Shown: positions 33,705-40,735 of the stretch, piece after piece
Numbering within the stretch: position 1 is the first letter of the stretch
Layout: each line of letters begins with the position of its first letter
NCBI GenBank assembly: GCA_024684515.1
Contig: JAIKWS010000059.1
Location: forward strand, 1-40,735
Source: Prevotella sp.
Lineage (GTDB): Bacteria > Bacteroidota > Bacteroidia > Bacteroidales > Bacteroidaceae
Reading direction: 5' to 3'
DNA: 40,735 nt
The notes under the pieces: generated by a model
Databases searched by the model: none
What the model saw: only the letters and a program-made list of their open reading frames with translations
Told to the model about the DNA's origin: nothing
Translations under genes and position numbers: made by a program

Positions 33705-35012
33705 CTACGCTAGTTCGCCCAGCAGGGTGGCGCTGGTACTGTCGACGATACGTACACGAACCGTCTCGCCCATATGGTGGTTTCCTTTGGGGAAGACCAC
33801 CATCTTGTTTTGCTCTGTCCGTCCGCACAGCTGCTCTCGCGAGCGCTTTGAGAAGCCTTCTACCAAAACGTTGAACTCGTGGCCAACATCCTTTTTGTTC
33901 TGCTGTGCCGAGATTTCTGTCTGCAGGGCGATAAGCTCGTTCAGCCGTTGCAGCTTCACCTCCTCAGGCACGTCGTCAGGCAGATGTTTCGAGGCATAGG
34001 TGCCTGGACGCTCAGAATATTTAAACATGAAAGTCGAGTCGTAGCCCACCTCACGCATCAGACTCAGCGACAGCTGGTGGTCCTCTTCCGTCTCGCTGTG
34101 ATAGCCCACAAAGATATCCGTTGACAGTCCACAGTCGGGGATGATACGTCGTATGGCACTGACACGATCGAGATACCACTCGCGGGTGTACTTGCGATTC
34201 ATCAGCTGTAAGATGCGATTGGAGCCACTCTGTACAGGCAGATGGATATGGCGGCACACGTTGGGCATGTCGGCAATGACCTGTAGTGTCTCGTCGCTCA
34301 TATCCTTGGGATGTGAGGTGGTGAAGCGGACACGCATGGTAGGTGCTTCCTGAGCCACGAGGCTTAGCAACCGTGCGAATCCAACATCCCGTCCATCGGC
34401 AACAGAGGCATAGGAGTTGACGTTCTGTCCCAGCAGGGTTACCTCCTTGAAACCACGGTCGCGCAGGTCGCGCACCTCTCGCAAGATGCTCTCTACATCG
34501 CGGCTACGCTCCCTTCCACGGGTATAGGGCACGATGCAGTAGTGGCAGAAGTTGTTGCAGCCACGCATGATGCTGACGAAGCCTCCGATTTTATGTCCCA
34601 AGCCCATCCGCTGCGGCACGACGTCACGATAGGTCTCGCTGGTAGAGAGCTCGGTATCGATGGCCTTCTGTCCCAGTTCTGCCTGTGCAATCAGCTCTGG
34701 CAGTCTGAGATAGCTGTCTGGTCCTGCCACGAGGTGTGCACCGTGCTTCTCAATCAGCTCGTCCTTCACTCGCTCGGCCATACATCCCAGTACACCGACG
34801 ATGAGCCCTTCGCGATGGCTGAGTGCCTCCAGACGATGGAAGATCTTCTGTTCGGCATTGTCGCGCACCGAACAGGTGTTCAGAAACACGGCATCAGCCA
34901 GGTCTATATCATGACAGGTCTCATAGCCTGCCATCTGCATGACGGAGGCCACCACCTCGGAGTCGGCCACATTCATCTGGCAGCCGTATGTCTCAATATA
35001 CAGTTTTTTCAT
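33705..35012 (-). CDS. miaB: tRNA-2-methylthio-N6-dimethylallyladenosine synthase
   Basis: This radical-SAM methylthiotransferase modifies i6A37 of tRNAs that read UNN codons. The product has 435 residues, normal to slightly short. The N-terminal UPF0004 domain carries cluster cysteines C11 (YGCQMN), C47 (LNTCSVR) and C77 (LGCMAER). The radical-SAM cluster is C152/C156/C159 in RGCNNFCHYC, and a TRAM domain ends the protein (EFNVLVEGFSKRS). SAM-binding segments LLGQNVNSYAS and HLPVQSGSNRIL distinguish MiaB from RimO. It is cytoplasmic and appears monocistronic. Confidence 0.96.
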   Translation of the reverse strand: MKKLYIETYGCQMNVADSEVVASVMQMAGYETCHDIDLADAVFLNTCSVRDNAEQKIFHRLEALSHREGLIVGVLGCMAERVKDELIEKHGAHLVAGPDSYLRLPELIAQAELGQKAIDTELSTSETYRDVVPQRMGLGHKIGGFVSIMRGCNNFCHYCIVPYTRGRERSRDVESILREVRDLRDRGFKEVTLLGQNVNSYASVADGRDVGFARLLSLVAQEAPTMRVRFTTSHPKDMSDETLQVIADMPNVCRHIHLPVQSGSNRILQLMNRKYTREWYLDRVSAIRRIIPDCGLSTDIFVGYHSETEEDHQLSLSLMREVGYDSTFMFKYSERPGTYASKHLPDDVPEEVKLQRLNELIALQTEISAQQNKKDVGHEFNVLVEGFSKRSREQLCGRTEQNKMVVFPKGNHHMGETVRVRIVDSTSATLLGELA

Positions 35013-35033
35013 CTTTCAATCAAAATTTCGGTG

Positions 35034-35072
35034 CAAAGTTACGAAATAATTCATAATTTTGAACTAACTTTG
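35034..35072. promoter_or_regulatory. Divergent mirrored promoters of miaB and yitT-like gene
   Basis: GCAAAGTTA at 35033-35041 and TAACTTTGC at 35065-35073 are an exact inverted pair that gives a -7 box for each strand. The boxes face away from each other across 23 bp, and neither has TTTG at -33. The upstream regions of the two promoters overlap, so they could compete. Confidence 0.65.
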
Positions 35073-35095
35073 CAGCCAAATTGTGAAAACAGACT

Positions 35096-36019
35096 ATGGA
35101 AAGACCAAGCAAAGCCAGTATAGGCCGTGAATTTCGCGACTATGTGATGATTACGATAGCCATGCTGTCATACTGTATTGGGTGGGCGGTGTTCCTCTTG
35201 CCCAACAATATCACCACAGGTGGTGTGGCAGGTATCACCAGTATCTTGTACTGGGCAACTGGCATTCCCGTGCAGTTCTCCTACTTTGTCATCAATGCGG
35301 TACTACTGCTCTTTGCCTTGCGCATACTGGGATGGAAATTCTGTGTGAAGACGGTCTATGCCGTATCGGTACTGACCGTAGCCGTTGGCATCGCCACAGA
35401 GAAGTACAGCGGACATCTGCTGAGCGACCAGCCCTTCATGGCAGCCATCATCGGAGCTGTGTTCTGTGGCTGTGGTGTAGGCCTGGGCCTGGCCAACAAC
35501 GGCTCTACGGGTGGCACTGATATCATTGCCGCCATCGTGAACAAATATCGTGATGTATCGCTAGGACGAGTCATCCTGATCTGCGATGTCATCATCATTT
35601 CTAGTAGCTATTTTGTGCTGAAGGACTGGGAGAAGGTGATCTACGGCTATGTGGTGCTCTATGTCACGGCCTTCTGTATCGACCAGGTGGTGAACTCGAT
35701 GCGTCGCAGTGTGCAGTTCTTCATCATCAGCGACAAGTATGAGGAGATAGGACACCGCATCAACAAGGAGCCCCATCGTGGTTGCACCATCATCGATGCC
35801 CACGGTTTCTATAGCGGCAAGGAGGTGAAGATGCTCTTCGTGCTGGCCAAACGTCGTCAGAGCGACATCATCTTCCGCATTATCAACGAGATAGACCCCA
35901 CCGCCTTTGTCAGCCAGAGTGCTGTCATTGGTGTCTATGGCGAAGGCTTCGACCGTTTCAAGGTGAGAAGGCAGAAGGCCAAGGCAACCAATACTACACA
36001 GTCTGAGTTGCCGGCATAG
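35096..36019 (+). CDS. YitT family membrane protein
   Basis: This 307-residue protein has five or six hydrophobic segments in the first two thirds (ITIAMLSYCIGWAVFLLP, FSYFVINAVLLLFALRIL, and others) with the family motifs NNITTGGVAGIT and GLANNGSTGGTDIIA. A C-terminal cytoplasmic DUF2179 domain (about 210-290, including KEVKMLFVLAKRRQSDIIF) follows. Its function is unknown; a transporter role is often proposed. It is divergent from miaB and ends at a shared terminator with the S9 peptidase gene. Confidence 0.9.
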   Translation: MERPSKASIGREFRDYVMITIAMLSYCIGWAVFLLPNNITTGGVAGITSILYWATGIPVQFSYFVINAVLLLFALRILGWKFCVKTVYAVSVLTVAVGIATEKYSGHLLSDQPFMAAIIGAVFCGCGVGLGLANNGSTGGTDIIAAIVNKYRDVSLGRVILICDVIIISSSYFVLKDWEKVIYGYVVLYVTAFCIDQVVNSMRRSVQFFIISDKYEEIGHRINKEPHRGCTIIDAHGFYSGKEVKMLFVLAKRRQSDIIFRIINEIDPTAFVSQSAVIGVYGEGFDRFKVRRQKAKATNTTQSELPA

Positions 36020-36035
36020 GTAAGAAGGCAACTTA

Positions 36036-36073
36036 AAAAGGCTACGGACTTCAACTTCGAAATCCGTAGCCTT
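36036..36073. terminator. Bidirectional terminator between convergent genes
   Basis: AAAGGCTACGGA at 36036-36047 pairs perfectly with TCCGTAGCCTTT at 36062-36073 around a 14-base loop, with A-run before and T residues after. It serves the yitT-like gene and the S9 peptidase gene. Confidence 0.9.
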
Positions 36074-36101
36074 TCAGTTTGTGGGAAAGTAGGAGGTGTG
36101 G

Positions 36102-38225
36102 CTATCTGCCCTGTCTGCCTGCACGGACCAGCTCGCTCCAGGCCGGAGGAGTGGTACCCAGCAGGTGGCGCACGAAGAAGTCGGCACGCTTGTGCTCGCC
36201 AAAGGTCTCACCCATCGTATGCTTGGCCCCTGGGATGACGACGAGCTCGAAGTCCTTTCCTGCCTGCTGCAATGCACTGACCACCTGCATGGTGGAGGCA
36301 GGGTCTACATTGTCGTCAAGCTCGCCAACGACAAGCATCAGCGGACGCTCCAGTCGCCAGGCATTGGCTACATTCGAACACTCCACATAACTGCTGTCGA
36401 TGGGGTACGACATCCACTGCTCGTTCCACCATATCTTGTCCATGCGGTTGTCGTGACAGCCACAGGCGGCATAGGCGGCCTTGTAGAAATCACCATGCCA
36501 GAGCACGGCGGCCATCGCATTCTGCCCACCAGCCGAACAGCCATAGATGCCCACGCGGTTGATGTCCATATAGGGGTACTTGGCGGCAGCGGCTTTAATC
36601 CACGCGATGCGGTCGGGGAAGCCGGCATCCTTCAGATTCTTGTAGCATACCTCCTCGAAGGCACGGGTGCGGAACGAGGTCGTCATCGCATCGAGCTGTA
36701 CCACGATGAAGCCTAGCTCAGCCAGTTCGGCCATGCCCCAGTGCCAGGCACGGAAAGACTTCGGCACATACTGGTCGCCAGGACCGCTGTAGATATACTC
36801 GATGACGGGATAGCTCTTGCTGGGGTCGAAGTTGGAAGGACGCAGGATGATGCCCCACATGTCAGTCACGCCATCACGGCCTGGAGCCACAAACACCTCA
36901 GGAGCTTTCCAGCCTTCTGCCTCGAGACGGCTGATGTCGGCAGTCTCCAGTGTACGGATCAGCTTGCCGTTCTTGCCCGATCGCAAGGTGGTGACAGGAG
37001 GTGTGGTGACGGTGGAATAGGTATCGACGAGATACTGCATGTCGGCCGTGAAGGTAGCACTATGATTGCCCGCTTCTGGTGTAAGACAAGTGAGGTGCTT
37101 GCCATCCAGGCCTATTTTATAATAATGTATGAAGTATGGATCCTCGTCTTTGTTCATGCCGTTGGCCGAGAAATAGACGATGCCTGCCTTCTCGTCGATA
37201 TGCTGGATGTCGCGCACATAGAACTCACCACGTGTCACCTGCCGGATGAGCTGTGCCTTCTGGCGGTCGTATAAATAGATGTGGTTGCGGCCATCGCGCT
37301 CGCTGGTCCACAGGATGCGCTTGCCGTCGCTGAAATCGTGACGGTACAGGCGATTGTAGTTCACGTATTTGTCGTTGGTCTCCTCAATCAGCGTGCGCAC
37401 CTGTCCGCTCTCGGCATCCAGCTCCAGCAGTCGGTAGGTGTGATGGCCTCGCTCGTTGAAGGTGAATGTCAGTGTCTTGCTGTTGTCATCCCAGCGGGGT
37501 GCCGACACCTCATACTGATGACGGAAGAGGTCGGTGGACGGCTCCGTCACGCGACCAGTAGCCACCTCGACCACCACAGGCACACGATAGTTGAGCGAGT
37601 CACCAGGCTTGGCATACTCCTGTTTGTGAAGAACAGGCTCTACGGCACCAAACTCCCCCTGTCGATGACCACGTGGGGGCATGGACTCCACATAGTATAC
37701 AAAGCGCTTGGGTGCCGGCTTGATGCGCACGGTGGCATAGTAGCGACCATCGGGCGAGAAATGTCCCCAGGCGGAATAGTAGTAGGCGGAGTCGCCATTG
37801 GTGGTCAGCGGCTTCTCCTCTTTCCCCTGTCGCGTCCATAGATTATTGTCACGATGGAACACCACCAGACTGCTGTCGACAGGCGATACCTGCCAGCCGT
37901 CCTTCTCGTCGGGAACCTCCATCCAGTGGCGCTGAGGCCCCTGCCAGCCACCACGACGGCGAGGCTGCTCTGGATTGCCTGGAAGCAGGGTCACCGTGTT
38001 GTGCTCGGCATCCACCTCTTTATATACGGTGGAATCGCCATTGAAGACGGAATACCAGAACTTGTGGCTGTCACGCATGCGATGCACGCTGACATCACCC
38101 CCCGCCATTTTTCCTGAATACTTGCCACGCAGTGCATTGGCCCGCTGATAGTCAGCAAGCGTGCCCTGAGCCATGACTGTGCTACCCAGCAACAGGGGTA
38201 GTACCAACGTTAGTATTGCTTTCAT
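36102..38225 (-). CDS. S9 family peptidase (DPP-IV-like)
   Basis: This serine exopeptidase of the prolyl oligopeptidase clan removes dipeptides, often X-Pro, from peptide N-termini. It has 707 residues with a signal peptide (MKAILTLVLPLLLGSTVMAQ), so it is periplasmic. An eight-bladed propeller (about 50-440) precedes the alpha/beta-hydrolase domain. The catalytic triad is visible: Ser564 in YGCSAGGQ, Asp637 in VVGELDDNVDP, and His669 in GAKHTMGE. The family branch is DPP-IV N-terminal type, but the EE pair that binds the peptide N-terminus cannot be placed with certainty. It stands alone between the terminator and its own promoter. Confidence 0.92.
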   Translation of the reverse strand: MKAILTLVLPLLLGSTVMAQGTLADYQRANALRGKYSGKMAGGDVSVHRMRDSHKFWYSVFNGDSTVYKEVDAEHNTVTLLPGNPEQPRRRGGWQGPQRHWMEVPDEKDGWQVSPVDSSLVVFHRDNNLWTRQGKEEKPLTTNGDSAYYYSAWGHFSPDGRYYATVRIKPAPKRFVYYVESMPPRGHRQGEFGAVEPVLHKQEYAKPGDSLNYRVPVVVEVATGRVTEPSTDLFRHQYEVSAPRWDDNSKTLTFTFNERGHHTYRLLELDAESGQVRTLIEETNDKYVNYNRLYRHDFSDGKRILWTSERDGRNHIYLYDRQKAQLIRQVTRGEFYVRDIQHIDEKAGIVYFSANGMNKDEDPYFIHYYKIGLDGKHLTCLTPEAGNHSATFTADMQYLVDTYSTVTTPPVTTLRSGKNGKLIRTLETADISRLEAEGWKAPEVFVAPGRDGVTDMWGIILRPSNFDPSKSYPVIEYIYSGPGDQYVPKSFRAWHWGMAELAELGFIVVQLDAMTTSFRTRAFEEVCYKNLKDAGFPDRIAWIKAAAAKYPYMDINRVGIYGCSAGGQNAMAAVLWHGDFYKAAYAACGCHDNRMDKIWWNEQWMSYPIDSSYVECSNVANAWRLERPLMLVVGELDDNVDPASTMQVVSALQQAGKDFELVVIPGAKHTMGETFGEHKRADFFVRHLLGTTPPAWSELVRAGRQGR

Positions 38226-38276
38226 CTTGTTCTATTTAGTTAATGGGTACGATCATCAGTTGGTAGAAAATCAATG

Positions 38277-38308
38277 CAAAGATAGCAGTTTTCTTTCAAT
38301 CTGCCAAA
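38277..38308 (-). promoter_or_regulatory. Promoter of S9 peptidase gene
   Basis: On the minus strand there is TTTG at 38308-38305, a 20-bp spacer and TATCTTTG at 38284-38277. It is an exact consensus match, 52 bp before the start codon. Confidence 0.75.
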
Positions 38309-38389
38309 ATCTATTGGAAAAAGAAATACTATTACCGTGGTTTTTATAAAATTAACATGACGGAAGAAGGGGATTAAGACAAAAATGAG

Positions 38390-38397
38390 TATTTTTG
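38390..38397 (+). promoter_or_regulatory. -7 element of DUF3737-patB operon
   Basis: TATTTTTG lies 26 bp before the ATG at 38423. The -33 position lacks TTTG. Confidence 0.5.
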
Positions 38398-38422
38398 CAA
38401 ATTCTAAGCAAGAGACACATAC

Positions 38423-39271
38423 ATGGAAACTATCAAGCAACAACATTTCGAGGGCGAACGTCCTCTGTTCGGAACGCATGACCTGCGACTGGAGCAGGTG
38501 ACTATTGGCGATGGCGAGAGCGCCATCAAGGAGTGCAGCAATATTGAAGCTGAGGACTGCCGCTTCTGGGGAAAGTATCCCTTCTGGCATGTCCACGGGT
38601 TCAGGATAGACCGCTGTGTCTTCGACGTGGGAGCACGTTCGGCACTATGGTACAGCGACCATTTGCGCATGACCAATACCTGCATCGACGGCCCCAAGAT
38701 GTTCAGGGAGATGCACGACATCTATCTGGAGAATGTGGTCATCAATGATGCCGACGAGACGTTCTGGAAATGCCAGCGTATAGAGGCAAACAATATAGTG
38801 CTACACGAGGGAACCTATCCTTTCATGTTCTGTGAGGACGTCAGGATCGACGGACTGAAAAGTGATTCCAAATATGTGTTCCAGTATTGCAAGAACGTGG
38901 AAATAAGCAATGCACATATCGTGACGAAGGACTCGTTCTGGGAATGTGAGAACATCACCATCAGGGATTCTGTCCTCGATGGCGAGTATCTGGCGTGGCA
39001 CTCGAAGAACGTGAGGCTTATCAACTGCCAGCTGGCTGGCGAACAGTTGCTATGCTATGCCGAGCACCTGGTGCTGGAGAACTGCACCTTTGCTCCTGAC
39101 TGTGACCGTGTGTTTGAGTATAGCGATGTCGAGGCTGACATCCGTGGGCATATTGAGAACATCAAGAATCCCACTAGCGGACATATCGTGGCCGACAGCA
39201 TAGGCTCTGTCACCATCAATGAGAATATCAAGCAACCCGCCAACTGTATCATCGAAACACGACAGGCATGA
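38423..39271 (+). CDS. DUF3737 family protein, right-handed beta-helix
   Basis: This 282-residue protein has no signal peptide and is cytoplasmic. Repeated strands of about 20 residues, such as IEAEDCRFWGKYPFWHVHG and VRIDGLKSDSKYVFQYCKN, form the ladder pattern of a beta-helix, with aromatic and Cys positions repeating. The family is named DUF3737 and its function is unknown. It overlaps the downstream PLP gene as ATGA, so translation is coupled. This pairing suggests a joint role in sulfur amino-acid metabolism or in modifying the lyase, which is inference. Confidence 0.88.
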   Translation: METIKQQHFEGERPLFGTHDLRLEQVTIGDGESAIKECSNIEAEDCRFWGKYPFWHVHGFRIDRCVFDVGARSALWYSDHLRMTNTCIDGPKMFREMHDIYLENVVINDADETFWKCQRIEANNIVLHEGTYPFMFCEDVRIDGLKSDSKYVFQYCKNVEISNAHIVTKDSFWECENITIRDSVLDGEYLAWHSKNVRLINCQLAGEQLLCYAEHLVLENCTFAPDCDRVFEYSDVEADIRGHIENIKNPTSGHIVADSIGSVTINENIKQPANCIIETRQA

Positions 39272-40428
39272 CATACAACTTTGACGAGATAGTGGACAGA
39301 CGCGGTACTAACTGCGTGAAATGGGATGAGACGAGCGACAGAGACATCATCCCCCTCTGGGTGGCCGATATGGACTTCAAGGCTGCTCCCGCCATACAGC
39401 AAGCCATCATGAAGCGAGCCCAGCATGGCGTATTCGGCTATACCATCGTCGGCAACGACTACTACGATGCCGTCATCTCATGGTTCCAGCGTCGTCACCA
39501 GTGGACCATCCATCGCGAGGAGATCCTCTATACGACAGGTGTGGTGCCAGCCATGAGCGTTGCCGTCAAGGCACTCACCATGCCTGGCGAAAAGGTGCTC
39601 ATCCTCTCGCCCGACTACAACTGCTTCTTCAGTTCTGTGCGCAATAATGGCTGCGAGGTGCTGGAGAGCATATTGCTGCGGAAAGACGACACGTTCGGGG
39701 TCGACTGGGATGACTTCGAGGCCAAGTGTGCCGACGAGAAGACCACCGTATTCCTGCTCTGCAACCCTCATAACCCCACGGGACGGGTGTGGACAAGAGA
39801 GGAACTGGAGCACATGAACGACATATGCCTATGCCACGATGTGAAAGTGGTGAGCGATGAGATCCACTGCGAACTGATGATGCCTGGACATACCTTCCAG
39901 CCCTTTGCTGCCGTGAGTGAGGACTGCCGGCAGAATAGCGTCATACTGAACTCTCCCTCCAAATCGTTCAATATCGCAGGACTGCAGGCAGCCAACATCA
40001 TCTGTGCACAGCCCTCGTGGCGTCGCCGTCTGGATCGTGCCATCAACATCAACGAGGTCTGCGACCTCAATCCCTTCGGCCCCGTAGCCCTGATTGCTGC
40101 CTACAACGAGAGTGAGGACTGGATAGACGAACTCAACCTGTATCTGTGGGACAACTACTGTGCACTGCGTACTTTCTTCGACAAGCAACTGCCCCAGTGC
40201 AAGGTGTGCCAGCTGCAGGGCACCTATCTCCCGTGGGTAGACGTTTCTGCCCTGAACATCCCCGTAGACGATCTCTGCGAACGGCTGCTACAGCAAGGCA
40301 AGGTATGGGTAAACCCCGGCACGATGTATGGGCCACAGAGCGGACAAGGCTACATCCGCATCAACATTGCCTGTCCACGGGCACTGCTCATGGAAGGCTT
40401 GCAACGCATCAAGAACGTCGTAGGATAA
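39268..40428 (+). CDS. PatB/MalY-type PLP-dependent C-S beta-lyase
   Basis: This fold-type I aminotransferase-like enzyme has 386 residues, the normal length. It probably cleaves cystathionine or cysteine conjugates to a thiol, pyruvate and ammonia. The PLP lysine sits in NSPSKSFNIAGLQ, the Asp that contacts the pyridine ring region in VVSDEIHCELM, and the substrate-binding arginine in GYIRINIACPR. The N-terminal RRGTNCVKWD and PLWVADMDF segments are characteristic of PatB/MalY. The start ATG overlaps the DUF3737 stop. Exact substrate is not certain. Confidence 0.92.
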   Translation: MTYNFDEIVDRRGTNCVKWDETSDRDIIPLWVADMDFKAAPAIQQAIMKRAQHGVFGYTIVGNDYYDAVISWFQRRHQWTIHREEILYTTGVVPAMSVAVKALTMPGEKVLILSPDYNCFFSSVRNNGCEVLESILLRKDDTFGVDWDDFEAKCADEKTTVFLLCNPHNPTGRVWTREELEHMNDICLCHDVKVVSDEIHCELMMPGHTFQPFAAVSEDCRQNSVILNSPSKSFNIAGLQAANIICAQPSWRRRLDRAININEVCDLNPFGPVALIAAYNESEDWIDELNLYLWDNYCALRTFFDKQLPQCKVCQLQGTYLPWVDVSALNIPVDDLCERLLQQGKVWVNPGTMYGPQSGQGYIRINIACPRALLMEGLQRIKNVVG

Positions 40429-40735
40429 GAATCATCTTCTTGCGAGGCAAGCAACAATAATTTGTTTGTCAATACGTTATAAATTTAGCTACATAGAATT
40501 ACTATTAGTATTTTACATAATTACAACAACAAGAAAACCGGTGCCACAACTGACATCTAGAAGACAAGACCTAAATATTATGTGCACGAAGAATCTTTTT
40601 CCTGACTTCGGCGATGCGTCACCCTGCTCGCACGTGCGACAATTAGCCAATTCTGGTAATTTCGGATATGCTCGTCAGTAGAAATATCAATTTTTCTTTT
40701 TCTATTTGATGGATTTTTTATACTTTTGTGGCGGA
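40429..40735. other. AT-rich intergenic stretch at window end
   Basis: No gene could be supported. A 71-codon frame at 40466-40681 has no family match, no promoter and odd composition, and is left out. A 10-bp perfect palindrome CGCACGTGCG is at 40629-40638. The sequence becomes very AT-rich from 40680 on. Confidence 0.5.
40721..40728 (+). promoter_or_regulatory. -7 element of a gene beyond the window
   Basis: TACTTTTG follows a T-rich tract and lies seven bases from the window end. It could start the next gene to the right. No TTTG is at the -33 distance. Confidence 0.4.

Noticed and set aside
40466..40681. 71-codon plus-strand frame after the PatB gene
   Set aside because: No family features, no promoter and atypical composition; probably chance.

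Overview
The window looks like a chromosomal segment of a Bacteroidales bacterium, most likely Prevotellaceae. The reasons are: promoters of the Bacteroidota type (TTTG about 20 bp before TAnnTTTG) in front of many genes; lipoproteins with an acidic stretch right after the lipidated cysteine; families typical of the group (DUF3316, DUF3737, GH109, GH115, two-subunit GcvP); and few Shine-Dalgarno sites. No tRNA, rRNA, CRISPR array, intact transposase or SusC/SusD pair was seen.

Layout. 1-1054: a 19-unit, 22-bp tandem array cut by the window edge, a palindrome, a decayed TPR lipoprotein gene and a 22-bp duplication. 1055-7234 (minus): a metallo-hydrolase, GH115 alpha-glucuronidase and GH2 beta-mannosidase operon. 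7411-14058: a ferritin-like gene divergent from an AraC-type regulator, a GH105 hydrolase, an NCS2 nucleobase permease, an outer-membrane barrel protein and a GH43 enzyme. 14059-15697: a gene-poor repeat zone holding a gene fragment, enclosed by 45-bp inverted repeats. 15698-24523 (minus): an apparent eight-gene operon of GH109, N-acetylhexosamine kinase, lipoate ligase, gcvT, gcvH, gcvPA, gcvPB and lpdA. 24713-28267 (plus): topoisomerase IV subunit A and a DUF3316 protein. 28335-32895: a cluster of three lipoproteins, one fusing a periplasmic-binding-protein-like domain to a legumain-type (C13) protease, with an S41 protease transcribed divergently. 32896-33704: a second, inverted copy of the repeat zone. 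33705-40428: miaB, a YitT-family protein, a DPP-IV-like S9 peptidase, a DUF3737 protein and a PatB/MalY-type C-S lyase. 40429-40735: AT-rich sequence ending in a promoter-like site.

How the genes work together. The gcv operon carries the whole glycine cleavage system plus the ligase that can lipoylate GcvH. Unusually, it is headed by two genes that would release and phosphorylate alpha-linked GalNAc. Glycan-active enzymes are spread over the first 14 kb without a classical polysaccharide utilization locus. The most unusual candidates are the C13 fusion lipoprotein with its partner lipoprotein, and the non-coding repeat family: two roughly 570-bp copies in opposite orientation about 18 kb apart, with ten copies of a TGTCA-array motif.
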